64,000 bases of DNA from Acanthornis magna (Eukaryota; Chordata; Aves; Passeriformes; Acanthizidae): assembly GCA_036785705.1 (NCBI GenBank), contig JAWUZG010000177.1, positions 2,356,001-2,420,000 of the forward strand, read 5' to 3'. A program made the position numbers and the translations under genes. Below are positions 34,001-40,781 of the stretch, piece by piece; position 1 is the stretch's first letter; each line of letters opens with the position of its first letter. A model generated the notes under the pieces. The model saw only the letters and a program-made list of their open reading frames with translations. It searched no databases and was not told the origin of the DNA.

Positions 34001-34896
34001 AACGTGCCCAGTTTTATTTATTTACAGTCAGAGCAGTCTTTTGTTTTTATATAAACTTCACAAAAGCAAACGAACTCCCCAAACCCAATATGTCAATATT
34101 TTTGAGTATACTTTGAGTTCAAAACGCATAAACACAACTTTGGTGAGAACCACACCCCTGCGAGGAGCTCAGCATGGTCTGAGCAGAGGCAGGACCTGCC
34201 CAGAGCTGTGATCCCTGAAATCACAGCAGGATTTGCATGTGCAGCACACTGAAAATATCCCAGTTTTTATTCTTTTTCCAGCTCACTTTGTTCTGTGGGA
34301 TTGGAAACCCATCCAGTTCAGAGGAATCTAACTCTTGTGCTTCCCATTCCCAGAAAAACCTGCTCAGGGGCTCTGGAGATGCTGATTTTCAGGGAACGCC
34401 GAGAGATGACTTTTTTGAGCCATTATTTGAGACGTAATTTTTTCAAACATTATTTGAGATTTGATTTTTTGGAGACCGACTCAATGTTAAACCATCAAAA
34501 CCAAAGCAAGAGATCCTGACAATTCCCTCCAAACCCCAAATGCTGAAACATCCCCAGCACTCAGAGCCTCCCTCAGCGAGGAGGTGCCACCCCCGGCGGA
34601 ATCTCTGCTTCCCAAGCCCGGGATCCCTGGCTGGGGTCTCCCCAGGGGAAGCAGGAATGCAATACCTACTTGAATCGGACCTTCTCGTCCATGTCCACGG
34701 GGGGCTCGTGGGTGATGAGGGTGACCAGCTGCTCCATGCAGTGCTGCTGGCACAGGAAGTCCAGCAGCCGCCGGTTCTGGGCCTTGCATTCCTGCAGGAC
34801 ATCATCCTCGTCCATCAGCTCCTCCAGGGTCACATCCTCCTTGTCCAGCAGCTTGTCCACGTGTGACGTTGTGTTCAGATCAAACTTCCAGAACAT
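7013..34896 (-). CDS. PPP6R2: PPP6R2, protein phosphatase 6 regulatory subunit 2 (complete, 22 coding exons)
   Basis: Scaffold subunit of the Ser/Thr phosphatase PP6. In the known family the SAPS domain binds the catalytic subunit PPP6C and the holoenzyme also recruits ankyrin-repeat subunits. The protein is cytosolic, with no signal peptide or membrane segment here. Joining 22 exons gives 2,778 nt, that is 925 residues plus TGA. It starts MFWKFDLN and ends NGPA, close to the roughly 930-966 residues of mammalian PPP6R2. Diagnostic segments seen are [71 protein letters not shown] and [15 protein letters not shown]. The wording around residues 1-140 and 750-765 matches PPP6R2 better than PPP6R1 or PPP6R3. 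All introns are GT-AG and all phases close. There is no stop or frameshift, so the gene looks intact. Residue numbers in the exon entries refer to this model. Confidence 0.96.
7268..7733 (+). mobile_element. CR1 LINE 3' fragment with inverted stub (intron 21)
   Basis: The main body (about 7319-7733) is CR1 in plus sense, ending CCACCCAACCATCCCATG. Its left edge, 7268-7318, is the same 3' end in the opposite sense (ATCAGGGAATGGCTTGGCTG), giving a foldback. This is the first of three such structures in the window. Confidence 0.9.
7868..8032 (-). CDS. PPP6R2: PPP6R2 coding exon 21 (residues 854-909)
   Basis: [20 protein letters not shown], then [20 protein letters not shown] and [14 protein letters not shown]. 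This is an Ala/Thr/Val-rich tail resembling in composition the C-terminus of mammalian PPP6R2. A 9-nt coding repeat (ACCGCTGTC-like, about 3 copies) lies in its second half. Acceptor CTCCGCAG, donor GTGAGG. The alignment here is weak, but both splice sites and the phase fit. Confidence 0.88.
9443..9591. repeat. 72-bp tandem duplication
   Basis: Two adjacent copies start CCTTGGGCAGCTCCA at 9443 and 9515 and share GATCTCC.TGTGGATTCCA and AAGGGGAAGGAAAACC. A recent direct duplication inside intron 21. Confidence 0.85.
10106..10147. repeat. GGGAAY hexamer run
   Basis: About six copies of GGGAAC/GGGAAT, the same motif class as the 1.5-2.0 kb array. It is G-quadruplex-capable on the plus strand, which is the non-template strand for any plus transcript and the C-rich complement for PPP6R2 RNA. 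Confidence 0.85.
10566..10652. repeat. AT-rich tandem repeat
   Basis: Repeats of GCATTTATCAGAATTAAT and GTTTATCAAAATTAACT, unit about 17-36 bp, three or so degenerate copies. Confidence 0.8.
11410..11599 (-). CDS. PPP6R2: PPP6R2 coding exon 20 (residues 791-854)
   Basis: [20 protein letters not shown], then [20 protein letters not shown] and [20 protein letters not shown]. The PC.WN.C.TRKAPL motif is conserved with mammals, and the acidic serine run follows it. Acceptor CCCGCAG was chosen because it restores the conserved frame. Donor GTGGGA. Confidence 0.93.
11704..11844 (-). mobile_element. CR1 LINE 3' fragment
   Basis: A short 3' end with GGAATGGTTGGGTGGGAAGG then CCATGGCAGGGACACCTGCC on the plus strand, so the element is minus sense. 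It lies just upstream of coding exon 20, in intron 19. Confidence 0.9.
12051..12139 (-). CDS. PPP6R2: PPP6R2 coding exon 19 (residues 761-791)
   Basis: [18 protein letters not shown] then [22 protein letters not shown] matches human PPP6R2 directly after QPFC. Acceptor CTCCCCAG, donor GTGAGT. The exon is GC- and CpG-rich. Confidence 0.92.
12534..12687 (-). CDS. PPP6R2: PPP6R2 coding exon 18 (residues 710-761)
   Basis: [20 protein letters not shown], then [20 protein letters not shown] and [11 protein letters not shown]. The last part is nearly identical to human PPP6R2 and is a key ortholog marker. Acceptor CCCCAG, donor GTAAGA. A TAA follows in frame in the intron. Confidence 0.95.
12909..13066 (-). 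CDS. PPP6R2: PPP6R2 coding exon 17 (residues 657-710)
   Basis: [20 protein letters not shown], then [20 protein letters not shown], and KDSDSSQ. It is acidic, Pro/Ser-rich and likely disordered, and only the RFGA start aligns readily with mammals. Acceptor GGTCCAG, donor GTACGG. The (GAG)5 run is prone to length change. Confidence 0.92.
13591..13613. repeat. CTC trinucleotide microsatellite
   Basis: About seven CTC/CCT triplets in intron 16. Non-coding. Confidence 0.8.
13897..14024 (-). CDS. PPP6R2: PPP6R2 coding exon 16 (residues 615-657)
   Basis: [19 protein letters not shown] then [10 protein letters not shown] and [13 protein letters not shown]. The EACC...RIQ.FDD and DIWED motifs match PPP6R2 and PPP6R3. 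The run of GAG codons is a short coding microsatellite. Acceptor CCCTCAG, donor GTAAGG. Confidence 0.94.
14271..14664 (+). mobile_element. CR1 LINE 3' fragment (intron 15)
   Basis: Plus-sense CR1 ending CCCAACCATCCCATGATTCC. Over about 14315-14600 it is almost identical to the copies at 7.4, 27.1 and 41.6 kb, which implies a recently active subfamily. Confidence 0.93.
14876..14933 (-). CDS. PPP6R2: PPP6R2 coding exon 15 (residues 595-614)
   Basis: A 58-nt exon: C completes Asn595, then [19 protein letters not shown]. Acceptor CCGGCAG, donor GTGAGT. It is too short to show up as a long open frame. The sequence matches the conserved block that follows DDNIN in SAPS proteins. Confidence 0.93.
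15152..15478 (+). mobile_element. CR1 LINE 3' fragment, second subfamily (intron 14)
   Basis: It contains CTGCCCAGGGAGG, CCCTGCAGGTGTCCA and a tail GGCTTTTCCAGCC..GGGATCCTGGGATCC. This is a CR1 type distinct from the one at 14.3 kb. Plus sense, 5'-truncated. Confidence 0.88.
15479..16879 (-). other. PPP6R2: intron 14, unique part, with T/G-rich tract
   Basis: Unique intronic sequence. A GTTT/poly-T-rich tract lies at 16010-16135 on the plus strand, and so is A/C-rich in the PPP6R2 transcript. No exon is seen. Confidence 0.7.
16880..17187. repeat. about 30-bp minisatellite abutting the coding exon 14 splice donor
   Basis: Ten degenerate units of the form ACTCNYTTGATGYTGTCCCC plus AAAYNCCCCA run without a break into the true exon-14 border at 17188. 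Each unit contains a copy of the last exon bases (TTGATGTTGTC on the plus strand) and of the adjoining donor. Two units keep an intact minus-strand GTGAGT, at 17099-17094 and 17071-17066. The others have lost the GT. Confidence 0.9.
17188..17285 (-). CDS. PPP6R2: PPP6R2 coding exon 14 (residues 563-595)
   Basis: [20 protein letters not shown] then [12 protein letters not shown] plus AA of residue 595. Acceptor CTTCCCAG, donor GTGAGT at 17187-17182. The last 11 exon bases and this donor are the apparent seed of the intron-14 tandem array that begins directly after it. Reading past the donor gives AAG then TGA, so any downstream donor truncates the protein after residue 595. Confidence 0.94.
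17628..17708 (-). CDS. PPP6R2: PPP6R2 coding exon 13 (residues 536-562)
   Basis: [16 protein letters not shown] then [11 protein letters not shown]. It has 27 codons in phase 0/0. The serine-acidic patch SSSEDED resembles a casein-kinase-2-type site, but that is inference from composition only. Acceptor CTTCCCAG, donor GTGAGT. Confidence 0.95.
17999..18084 (-). CDS. PPP6R2: PPP6R2 coding exon 12 (residues 507-535)
   Basis: [20 protein letters not shown] then TNRRNTVDL. Acceptor CGTTCCAG, donor GTGAGT. This is the C-terminal end of the SAPS core as judged from the family. Confidence 0.95.
18596..18814 (-). mobile_element. CR1 LINE 3' fragment (intron 11)
   Basis: Minus-sense 3' end starting TCATGGATTCATGGAATGGT on the plus strand, with the CAGGGATCCAGGGGCAGCC block. 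It ends at AAGATCCCATG. It is a potential inverted partner of the plus copy at 14271-14664. Confidence 0.92.
19246..19361 (-). CDS. PPP6R2: PPP6R2 coding exon 11 (residues 468-507)
   Basis: The exon contains [19 protein letters not shown] and [14 protein letters not shown], among the best conserved segments of SAPS proteins. The acceptor TTCCAG lies only about 60 nt downstream, in transcript sense, of a 1.27-kb tandem array that fills the end of intron 10. The donor GTACCTCC is weak. Confidence 0.95.
19418..20690. repeat. 23/24-bp minisatellite, about 54 copies (intron 10)
   Basis: Two alternating unit types: GGGCACGGCATTCCTGCCCC plus AAT, and GGGCACGGCATTCCAGTGCC plus ACAT. From about 20200 the units change to GGCCATGGCAYTCC-type and lose the CpG. 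The array ends about 60 nt from the acceptor of coding exon 11. Long frames on both strands here are translations of the array. Confidence 0.96.
20691..22296 (-). other. PPP6R2: intron 10, part beyond the array
   Basis: Unique sequence plus a CR1 fragment (21126-21262) and an A-rich CA-interrupted tract at 21900-22035, which is U/G-rich in PPP6R2 RNA. No exon is seen, and coding exons 10 and 11 join in phase. Confidence 0.7.
21126..21262 (-). mobile_element. CR1 LINE 3' fragment
   Basis: ATCATGGAAGGGTTTGGGTT then CCACTGTCCCAGGCTGCTCC on the plus strand, minus-sense element, about 137 bp. Confidence 0.9.
22297..22361 (-). CDS. PPP6R2: PPP6R2 coding exon 10 (residues 447-468)
   Basis: A small 65-nt exon: [19 protein letters not shown] then KI and CA of Gln468. 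Acceptor CCCGCAG, donor GTAAGG. It was found from the phase and family sequence rather than from a long open frame. Confidence 0.94.
22697..22765. repeat. AT-rich tandem repeat, about 3 copies
   Basis: Unit near GGGATCATTTTAATAATAAATA, just downstream of coding exon 9 in transcript sense (intron 9). Confidence 0.8.
22967..23179 (-). CDS. PPP6R2: PPP6R2 coding exon 9 (residues 376-446)
   Basis: [18 protein letters not shown] is followed by [13 protein letters not shown] variable acidic and proline-rich loop covers about residues 406-438, and the exon ends ENIMVTH. It holds 71 codons in phase 0/0. The loop is the least conserved part of the SAPS region between bird and mammal. Confidence 0.95.
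23260..23325 (+). mobile_element. CR1 LINE 3' tail remnant
   Basis: AAGGATCTTCCCAACCCAAC then CCATCCCAGGATTCTGGGAC is a CR1-like 3' tail in plus sense with the body lost. Short and diverged. Confidence 0.6.
23906..24058 (-). CDS. PPP6R2: PPP6R2 coding exon 8 (residues 325-375)
   Basis: The exon starts [20 protein letters not shown] and ends [11 protein letters not shown]. It has 51 codons in phase 0/0, acceptor CTCCTCAG and a consensus GTGAGT donor. SAPS core, very close to the mammalian sequence. Confidence 0.95.
24215..24390 (+). mobile_element. CR1 LINE 3' fragment, third subfamily (intron 7)
   Basis: CACCTGGATGTGTCCCTGTG, CTGCAGGGGGCTGGACTGGA and a GGATTCTGGGATT tail fit the CR1 type with the 'GGACTGGATGATC' end. 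Plus sense. Confidence 0.8.
24756..24882 (-). CDS. PPP6R2: PPP6R2 coding exon 7 (residues 282-324)
   Basis: The exon reads [16 protein letters not shown] through [19 protein letters not shown]. The acceptor is CCCTCAG. The donor GTACCATG is weak because it lacks the usual A at +4 and G at +5. This is the weakest 5' splice site in the gene and so a place where skipping would be least surprising. Confidence 0.94.
24950..25012 (+). mobile_element. CR1 LINE 3' tail remnant
   Basis: GGATGGTCCTCAAGGTCCCT then CCCAACCCAGCCCATCCTGG, plus-sense tail only, in intron 6. Confidence 0.6.
25459..25630 (-). mobile_element. CR1 LINE internal fragment
   Basis: It starts inside the element (CCACTGTCCCAGGC) and lacks the 3' terminus. 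It includes GGGATCCAGGGGCAGCCACA and the GGCACCTGTGCCAGGGCCTG variant. It lies 115 nt beyond the coding exon 6 donor. Confidence 0.85.
25702..25739. repeat. 9-bp G-run repeat at the coding exon 6 donor
   Basis: On the transcript strand four copies of GGGACCRCC begin 7 nt after the exon 6/intron boundary (GTGAGCTGGGACC). Each copy supplies a GGG triplet of the kind known to act as an intronic splicing enhancer next to a donor. Confidence 0.85.
25745..25858 (-). CDS. PPP6R2: PPP6R2 coding exon 6 (residues 244-282)
   Basis: A leading G completes Ser244, then [20 protein letters not shown], and [12 protein letters not shown] near the end. Acceptor CCCCAG, donor GTGAGC. A 9-bp G-run tandem repeat starts within 10 nt of the donor, as it does after coding exon 5. 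Confidence 0.95.
26869..27364 (+). mobile_element. CR1 LINE 3' fragment, longest type-A copy (intron 5)
   Basis: About 495 bp, plus sense, ending CCCAACCATTCCATGAATCC. It is nearly identical, in inverted orientation, to the copy at 33312-33810 in intron 1. Confidence 0.94.
27953..28345 (-). mobile_element. CR1 LINE 3' fragment (intron 5)
   Basis: Minus-sense copy with 3' end GGAAATGGTTTGGGTGGGAA on the plus strand. It continues to the CTTCTCCAGGCTGAACATTC block. It forms an inverted pair with the plus copy 590 bp away in the same intron. Confidence 0.92.
28519..28558. repeat. 9-bp G-run repeat at the coding exon 5 donor
   Basis: On the transcript strand GTGAGTACC is followed by four copies of GGGGGCACT. 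It is the same arrangement as at the next exon (25702-25739) but with a different unit, so the two arose independently. Confidence 0.85.
28565..28677 (-). CDS. PPP6R2: PPP6R2 coding exon 5 (residues 207-244)
   Basis: The exon begins [19 protein letters not shown] after TTCCCAG and ends [10 protein letters not shown] plus TC of Ser244. The donor GTGAGT at 28564 is followed at once by a 9-bp G-run tandem repeat (see the repeat at 28519-28558). It lies within the SAPS domain. Confidence 0.95.
29550..29615 (-). CDS. PPP6R2: PPP6R2 coding exon 4 (residues 185-206)
   Basis: A 22-codon exon beginning [16 protein letters not shown] and ending SSQDED. The acceptor is CCCTGCAG and the donor a consensus GTGAGT. 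Phase is 0/0. It is short enough to be missed by gene finders, but the match to the SAPS family is clear. Confidence 0.94.
29754..29832. repeat. 33-bp tandem repeat, about 2.5 copies
   Basis: Unit GATTTGGATTTGCATCAGCA then AGGATGGGGATG, in intron 3 close to coding exon 4. Confidence 0.85.
30312..30478 (+). mobile_element. CR1 foldback fragment (intron 3)
   Basis: The plus-sense 3' end (ACCCAAACCATTCCATGATT) is preceded at 30312-30350 by the same 3' end inverted (AATCAGGGAATGGTCTGGGT). This gives a 165-bp structure with complementary ends, the second foldback of the window. Confidence 0.85.
30810..30947 (-). CDS. PPP6R2: PPP6R2 coding exon 3 (residues 139-184)
   Basis: The exon begins [11 protein letters not shown] after CTGCAG and contains [16 protein letters not shown], a helical repeat segment of the SAPS domain, ending LRQDVLN. 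The donor is GTGAGG at 30809. It holds exactly 46 codons with phase 0 at both ends, so it could be skipped in frame. Confidence 0.95.
31622..31808 (-). CDS. PPP6R2: PPP6R2 coding exon 2 (residues 76-138)
   Basis: The acceptor TTGCAG precedes G, which completes Lys76, followed by [18 protein letters not shown]. The exon includes the highly conserved [17 protein letters not shown] and IARKTEQ, at the start of the SAPS region. The donor is GTGGGG at 31621. Phase is 2 in, 0 out. No deviation from the family is seen. Confidence 0.95.
31892..32097 (+). mobile_element. CR1 LINE 3' fragment (intron 1)
   Basis: Plus-sense, from CTGGGAGGGTGGGCAGG to CCCAACCATTCCATGG. It starts about 85 nt upstream of coding exon 2 in transcript sense, very close to its branch-point region. 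Confidence 0.92.
32098..33311 (-). other. PPP6R2: intron 1, unique part
   Basis: No repeat family or exon is recognised. Ordinary unique intronic sequence. Confidence 0.6.
33312..33810 (-). mobile_element. CR1 LINE 3' fragment, about 500 bp (intron 1)
   Basis: Minus-sense. On the plus strand it runs from ACGGAATGGTTTGGGTGGGC to GGGGCAGCTCTGCAGGTGGG. It is the inverted, near-identical partner of 26869-27364, on the other side of coding exons 2-5. Confidence 0.94.
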
Positions 34897-34915
34897 GGTG
34901 ATGGGACACGACTGG
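34670..34915 (-). CDS. PPP6R2: PPP6R2 coding exon 1 (19-nt 5' UTR plus residues 1-76)
   Basis: The ATG is at 34896-34894 in a good context (CACCATG). The first residues MFWKFDLN are the invariant start of SAPS proteins, which fixes the start. A pyrimidine tract ending in AG lies at 34917-34916, so the exon begins with 19 nt of spliced 5' UTR. The exon continues with [20 protein letters not shown] and ends after AA of codon 76 (Lys). The donor is GTAGGT at 34669. A TAG would follow in frame if this intron were retained. Confidence 0.95.
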
Positions 34916-34979
34916 CTGGGGGCAGGAAACAGCGGTTACTGCTCCACGAACACTGCGGATCATCCTGGAGTCACTGAGC

Positions 34980-35408
34980 TGGGGGAAGGCCTTAAAGACC
35001 TCATCAAACCAACCATCAACCCCATCCACCACCAGCCCTTGTCCTCAAGTGCCACATGCACACATTTTTGGAACACCTCCAGAGATGGGCACTCCGCCAC
35101 TGCCCCGAGCAGCCCCTCCCAGCACCTTCCAACCCTCGTGGGGAAAGAATTCCCCAATGCACACCCTGAGCCTCCCCAGTCCAGCCTGAGGCCGTTCCCT
35201 CTCCTCCTGTCCCTGTTCCCTGGAGCACAGCCCGACCCCCCCGGCTGTCCCCTCCTGGCAGGAGCTGTGCAGAGCCACAAGGTCCCCCTGATCTCCTTTT
35301 CTCCAGGCTGAGCCCTTTCCCAGCTCCCTCAGCCTCTCCTGGGGCTCAGCCCTTCCCAGCTCCGTCCCTGCCCTGGACACGCTCAGCCCCTCCAGGGTTC
35401 TCCTGAGG
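34980..35408 (-). mobile_element. CR1 LINE 3' fragment, second subfamily
   Basis: Minus sense. Blocks seen on the plus strand are CACCTCCAGAGATGGGCACT, CAGCCTGAGGCCGTTCCCTC, CTCCTGTCCCTGTTCCCTGG and CTCCAGGCTGAGCCCTTTCC. The 3' end is more diverged than in its relatives. It starts about 65 bp upstream of coding exon 1. Confidence 0.85.
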
Positions 35409-35709
35409 CACTGCACTTTGTATCCCCCATTTCCATCCACTCCTACCACAACCCTCATTTGCCCTTTTGTTACCCTAATTTTTCTCTGAGTTCTATTAAT
35501 TTTGTTTTCCCACTTTGCTTCCCCAATACCTGGAATTTTAGAATAGCTGTGTGTTGCACCAAACTAAGGCACTGCTCAGACCATCCCTTAGAGATTCCTC
35601 CAGGATTTTCCTCTTGCTTAACATTTTCTCTTCCAATTCTGCCTTTCCCATCTCACCTCTGGCCCTCAACAACCCTTCACAGTCCTGCTCTGGCCACAGT
35701 AACAGGTAC

Positions 35710-35993
35710 GGAATTCATGGAATCCTGGAATGGTTTGGGTGGGAAGGGACCTCAGAGCCATCCAGGGACACCTGCCACTGTCCCAGGCTGCTCCAAGCCC
35801 TGTCCAGCCTGGCCTGGGACACTGCAGGGATCCAGGGGCAGCCACAGCTGCTCTGGCAATTCCAGCCCAGCCCCTCCCCACCCTCCCCGGCAGCAATTCC
35901 CAATTCCCAAGATCCCATCTGGCCCTGCCCTCTGGCACTGCCAAGCCATTCCCTGGGTGCTGTCCCTCAATCCTTGTCCCCAGTCCCTCTGCA
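35710..35993 (-). mobile_element. CR1 LINE 3' fragment
   Basis: Minus-sense type-A copy, 3' end GGAATGGTTTGGGTGGGAAG on the plus strand, with a small internal deletion next to GGGACACCTGCC. Located in the presumed 5' intron. Confidence 0.92.
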
Positions 35994-36589
35994 TCCATTA
36001 ACACTCAGAACACAGCGAGTGGCTGTCACCCCCCCGGACACAGGTGCCCAGCACAGCTCCCCCCCAGTGCACCCCGGGCAGTGCCAGCCCTGCACATGGA
36101 GCCACTGGGCTGAGCACTGTCCCTGTGCCACATTCCCAGATTATCCCACAGCACCATGTGATTCCATCCCCGGGATCACAAGGCTGTTTTTAACCTAACC
36201 CACATCCCCATTTCCGCATACAGAACTCTCTCCATCCCATCCTTTGGCTTTTTCCAGCATCCAAAAATGTCCCTGTGCCTGATCCTCTGCCAGTCCCACT
36301 CTTTGCATAACCTCAGCTACAGCACAGCCTGGACACTGTCCTTTTAAAAAGCCTTTTTCCCTCCAGGAATGACACTGAGGGGGCTCTGCTTTCCAGCCAC
36401 CAGAGCAGGGCCTTGGAAAAGGCTGAAGACTCCAATTTTTCCCTAAGGTTTTAAATCTCTGGGTCCTTCAGGGTGTAGCTTTCACATTGAAGCTCCAAGG
36501 GAAGTGTTCAGAGAACCAGGGCAAGGAACAGGGGAAAAACTTCGAGTTTCTTTTACACCTTGGGTTTTTCCCACCTGGAATCCTGGGGC

Positions 36590-37056
36590 AGCTCTGGAGA
36601 GCCCTGAGGGGCTGAGCGTGTCCAGGGCAGGGACGGAGCTGGGAAGGGTCTGGAGCCCCAGGAGAGGCTGAGGGAGCTGGGAAAGGGCTCAGCCTGGAGA
36701 AAAGGGGATCAGGGGGACCTTGTGGCTCTGCACAGCTCCTGCCAGGAGGGGACAGCCGGGGGGGTCGGGCTGTGCTCCAGGGAACAGGGACAGGAGGAGA
36801 GGGAACGGCCTCAGGCTGGACTGGGGAGGCTCAGGGTGGATATAAGGCAGAATTTCTTCCCAGAAAAGGTGATTAGACAACGGAAAGGGCTGCCCATGGA
36901 GTCCCCAGCCCTGCAGGTGTCCAAGGAATTCCTGGAGGTGGCACTCAGTGCTCTGGGCAGGGAACAAGGTGGGGATTGGGCACAGCTTGGACTCCATGGT
37001 CTTGGAGGCCTTTTCCACCCTCAGGGATTCTGGGATTCTGGGATTTCAGCGCTGAA
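36590..37056 (+). mobile_element. CR1 LINE 3' fragment, second subfamily
   Basis: Plus sense, about 465 bp, with AGGCTGAGGGAGCTGGG, AACGGCCTCAGGCTGGACTG and the tail TTCCACCCTCAGGGATTCTG. It is the most complete copy of this subfamily in the window. Confidence 0.9.
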
Positions 37057-37387
37057 TTTCGGAGTTGGGAGCAGCCATCTGAATGTTCAACCTACGTGAC
37101 ACTGCAGTGACAGCGCTGCTGGGCTCGGTGTGTTCCTCACAAACTGTTCTTTGGATATTTTTAACCATCTCTGCTTGGTTATAAATTCACCGAGGGAAAA
37201 TCTCCCATCAAAGGCCTTGAATGAAGGAGGTTTGGGGGCTCAGTCAACCCAAATGCAGAAATATTCCCTCCATAGGTGTGGAATCCACGCGGAAACCTCA
37301 CCTTTCAAACTGACAGCCATCGTAAACCTGGCTCTTCCACAGCTCTCCTAAACTTTCAGTACATCTCTAGGAAAAGCTGCCTCACCT

Positions 37388-37587
37388 TCCCTGGGAGGGT
37401 GGGGAGGGGCTGGGCTGGAATTGCCAGAGCAGCTGTGGCTGCCCCTGGATCCCTGCAGTGTCCCAGGCCAGGCTGGACAGGGCTTGCAGCAGCCTGGGAC
37501 GGTGGCAGGTGTCCCTGCCATGGCAGGGGTGGCACTGGGTGGGCTTTGGGGTCCTTCCCACCCAACCATTCCAGGATTCTCTCTGAT
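37388..37587 (+). mobile_element. CR1 LINE 3' fragment
   Basis: Plus-sense type-A copy truncated at CTGGGAGGGTGGGGAGG, ending CCCAACCATTCCAGGATTC. Confidence 0.92.
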
Positions 37588-38003
37588 CCCACGGGATCTG
37601 CCACTTCTCCTATCTCAGTCCTTCAATTCAGGTCACTTTTGTCACCAGTAAAGCAGGAATACCTTTCCCTTTTGCAGGGGGACACTCAGAGCCCTTCCCA
37701 GGCGCTCATTTAATTTCTGGAATATCCAGTGAGAGCGAAACCCACGAGGCCTTCAGGAGAGCAAATCCGTGTAAGAATCTGCTGCTGGTTGGGAGCTGAG
37801 CTGCACTCCAGGGAGCATTCCCAGACCTGACCTGGGAAATCCCAGGGTGACCCCCAGCCCTGGTGTTCGCCATGCACTGCAGGGAGCGCCGGGCAGGAGG
37901 AGAGGCTGCACGGAACGAGAGCAGCCCCAGCAGCCCCCGTGGCTCTGGACAGCTCATTAACAACAGCAATTAAAGATCCTCCACACGGGCACCAAAGGGG
38001 CAG

Positions 38004-38215
38004 CGAATCCTGGAATGGTTGGGTGGGAAAGGCCTCAGAGCCCACCCAGTGCCACCCCAGCCATCCAGGGACACCTGCCACTGTCCCAGGCTGCTCCAAG
38101 CCCTGTCCAGCCTGGCCTGGGACACTGCAGGGATCCAGGGGCAGCCACAGCTGCTCTGGCAATTCCAGCCCAGCCAGCGATTCCTTCCCAAGATCCCATC
38201 TGTCCCTGCCTCTGT
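38004..38215 (-). mobile_element. CR1 LINE 3' fragment
   Basis: Minus-sense type-A copy, 3' end AATCCTGGAATGGTTGGGTG on the plus strand. It is missing part of the CCCCTCCCCACC block. Confidence 0.9.
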
Positions 38216-40130
38216 CCTTCGAGGCCATAGGGAAAGGTGATTTTTGTAGGTGTGTTTGTCCTCACTTGCATTAACCCCTCCCTGACCCAGCACAGCAGGA
38301 GCAGCTCCTAATCCACAAATTAATTCCTATTAATGATAAAAAGCAATATTGGGGTATTTAACTCATTTGGGACGATGCAGGAAATATTTAATCTCCCTGT
38401 TCCGACACAGAATTACAAGACTAACAAACTCTGCCTCCTCAGAGCTGGGAATACTCAATTCCCTGCCAATAAAATTCCAGCTGAGTTTATAAAAAGTTCC
38501 AACAATTAATGTACTTGCTGTTAAAAACCCCAAACTTTTGCCACCTCTGCTCTGTTCAGTTCTTCCTTTCTCCAGCTGCCCATGAGCTGGGGGGATTTTA
38601 CAATTTAATGTAATTTATTTTATTTATTTTATGTTCATTTCCATCTCCCCCCCCCAGCTATGTGGGTCCCTCCTCCCTGTCCTGGACAGCACCTGCCCCA
38701 AAGCTGCTCATTTGCATAAAGGACAAAATCCATCTTTCACAGAAAATGTTCAGAGCCGGCTGAGCTCCTGGCTGGGAATTCCAACGGGGAATCCTTCCTT
38801 TCATTATTTATTTCTCATGGAGGCTCTCCCAGCTCCCTGCTGCCGGCACCCTCAGGGAATGGCTCGCTCCCTGCTCCCTGGGGTGGCCCAGCACATCCCA
38901 AAGGCTCCTTCGGCAGCTCCGTGGGAACAGCAGGAAGCGAATCGGGGGCTGGGCGCAGGTGACAGGGGGACAGTCCCAGGGGACTCTGTGCTCCCAGAGC
39001 CTTTCCAGCTCCCTGGTCCCACGGCTCTGTGAGTACCCAGGCCCTGGACTGGTGGGATTTCTCCCAGGGTTATTCCCAGTCAGCTCTGTGGCACCAAGGG
39101 CTCCCCCGAGGCTCAGCAAACACAGGCACAGAGCAAACATCCACAGCATTTCCCAACCTTTCCCAAATGCTCTCAGCACTCCAACACCAGGGAAAGTGAA
39201 CAGGGAGGGCCAGGAATCCCCAGGCAAGTCCTTCTGGAAACCGGCACAAAATTCCCAAGATTTACTGATTTTTTAGGCCTATTTAAGACCATTCCTGGTA
39301 AAACAAAACATTAAACACTTTCCACTAAGTGGGAATGCATGGAAATGCTGAGGGAAGGATGTGATTCTGCTTGTTCCCAAAAGGAGTCTCAGAATCCTTC
39401 TGCCATCCTGGTAACACCCAGGACAAATCCCAAAGCCAACCCCCAACTCCAGCAGCTCTGGCCCAGCTGAACAGATCCCAGTTCCATCCAGGGTGGACTT
39501 CAGCCTGGACAGACACAGATTCCTGACAGGAATTTTACGGTTTTTCCTTTTTTTGCCAAATTCTAGTACAAAATCTGCCTGATCTCCTCCATAAGAACAA
39601 ATAATTTTAAGCTTTGCTACACAAAGCAACAAAAAATACCCCAAAATGTAGAGAATTCCCTCCAATTCCAGTATGGGAAGAAGACTGGAGCACACCAGGA
39701 CCACACACATATCCATGCAAGAGCTCTCCACCTTTAATCCCAGTTATCCAATAACCAACTCTGGGAATAAAGTCCCACTTTGCAGAATCTGGTGAACCTG
39801 ACGCCCCAAATCCTCTTTTCCAGCAAATTGTTCCACCACTAGAAAATGCACCTGGAAAACACAGCTGACCAGTGGCTCATCCGAATTCCCACTGAAGGGT
39901 TGGGCAAGGGATTCTCCAAAGAGGTTTAGAGGAAAACTCACTCCATTCAGTGACTGAGCAAGTGGATAAAAGGTAAGAAACGAATCAACAGCAAGTGAGA
40001 AATAGGAAAAGGCACAGGGAGGTCCCAAACCAGGGCCAGTGGATTTGTGAGTGATCCCAGAAGGAAGAGGAACAGCAGGGAATCAACACCTGCTTGGGAT
40101 AGAAAAATTAATTAGGCTGAGCCTACCAAA
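38216..40130. other. unique sequence in the presumed 5' intron
   Basis: No exon, RNA gene or repeat family recognised. AT-rich near 38310-38640. Confidence 0.55.
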
Positions 40131-40258
40131 GACCAGGCTGCTCCAAGCCCTGTCCAGCCTGGCCTGGGACACTGCAGGGATCCAGGGGCAGCTCTGGCAA
40201 TTCCAGCCCAGCCCCTGCCCACCCTCCCAGACAGCAATTCCCTCCCACCATCCCACCT
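40131..40258 (-). mobile_element. CR1 LINE internal fragment
   Basis: AGGCTGCTCCAAGCCCTGTC through AATTCCAGCCCAGCCCCTGC. Both ends are lost. Minus sense. Confidence 0.85.
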
Positions 40259-40781
40259 AACCATTCCAATCTGAGAATCTTTAACTCATCACCTCTTCCT
40301 GTGGCAGAACTTGTCTTAGGTAAAATCTCTCCCTTTGGAGCGTTAGGGAAGCTTCTCCTGACTGAATTCCCAACAGGAAAATGACACCCTTGCTGCTGGC
40401 ACTGGGAAGGAGCACGCTGCCCCCACACCTCCAGGGAGCCCCGGGCAGTGAACCCCCCACGGAATCAGCGCTGCAACGAAGGGCAGCTCCTCCTGTGTGC
40501 CCTGAGCCGCTTTGCTGGATAGCTCCCATTCCTCCCCTCCATTCCTCCCCTCGGAACCCCGCGAGAGATCCCAGCTGGTCCCTTTCCCTGCCCCATCACG
40601 GGGGCACAACGTGGCACTGCCACACGGAATTTGGAGCTTCCTGGAAGAGCAGCAATGCTCAGGAGAACAGGGAAAAAGGAGTTCCATCCTCTCCCCAGCA
40701 ATTACGAACCTGAGCTCAGGTTTCCAGAGACACTTCCCAGATAAACCTGGTTTTAGGGAGGAACCTGTCCAACACACTGTG

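Noticed and set aside
34237..34519. Plus-strand open frames just downstream of coding exon 1
   Set aside because: They lie in intron 1 on the opposite strand, with no homology and no splice context.
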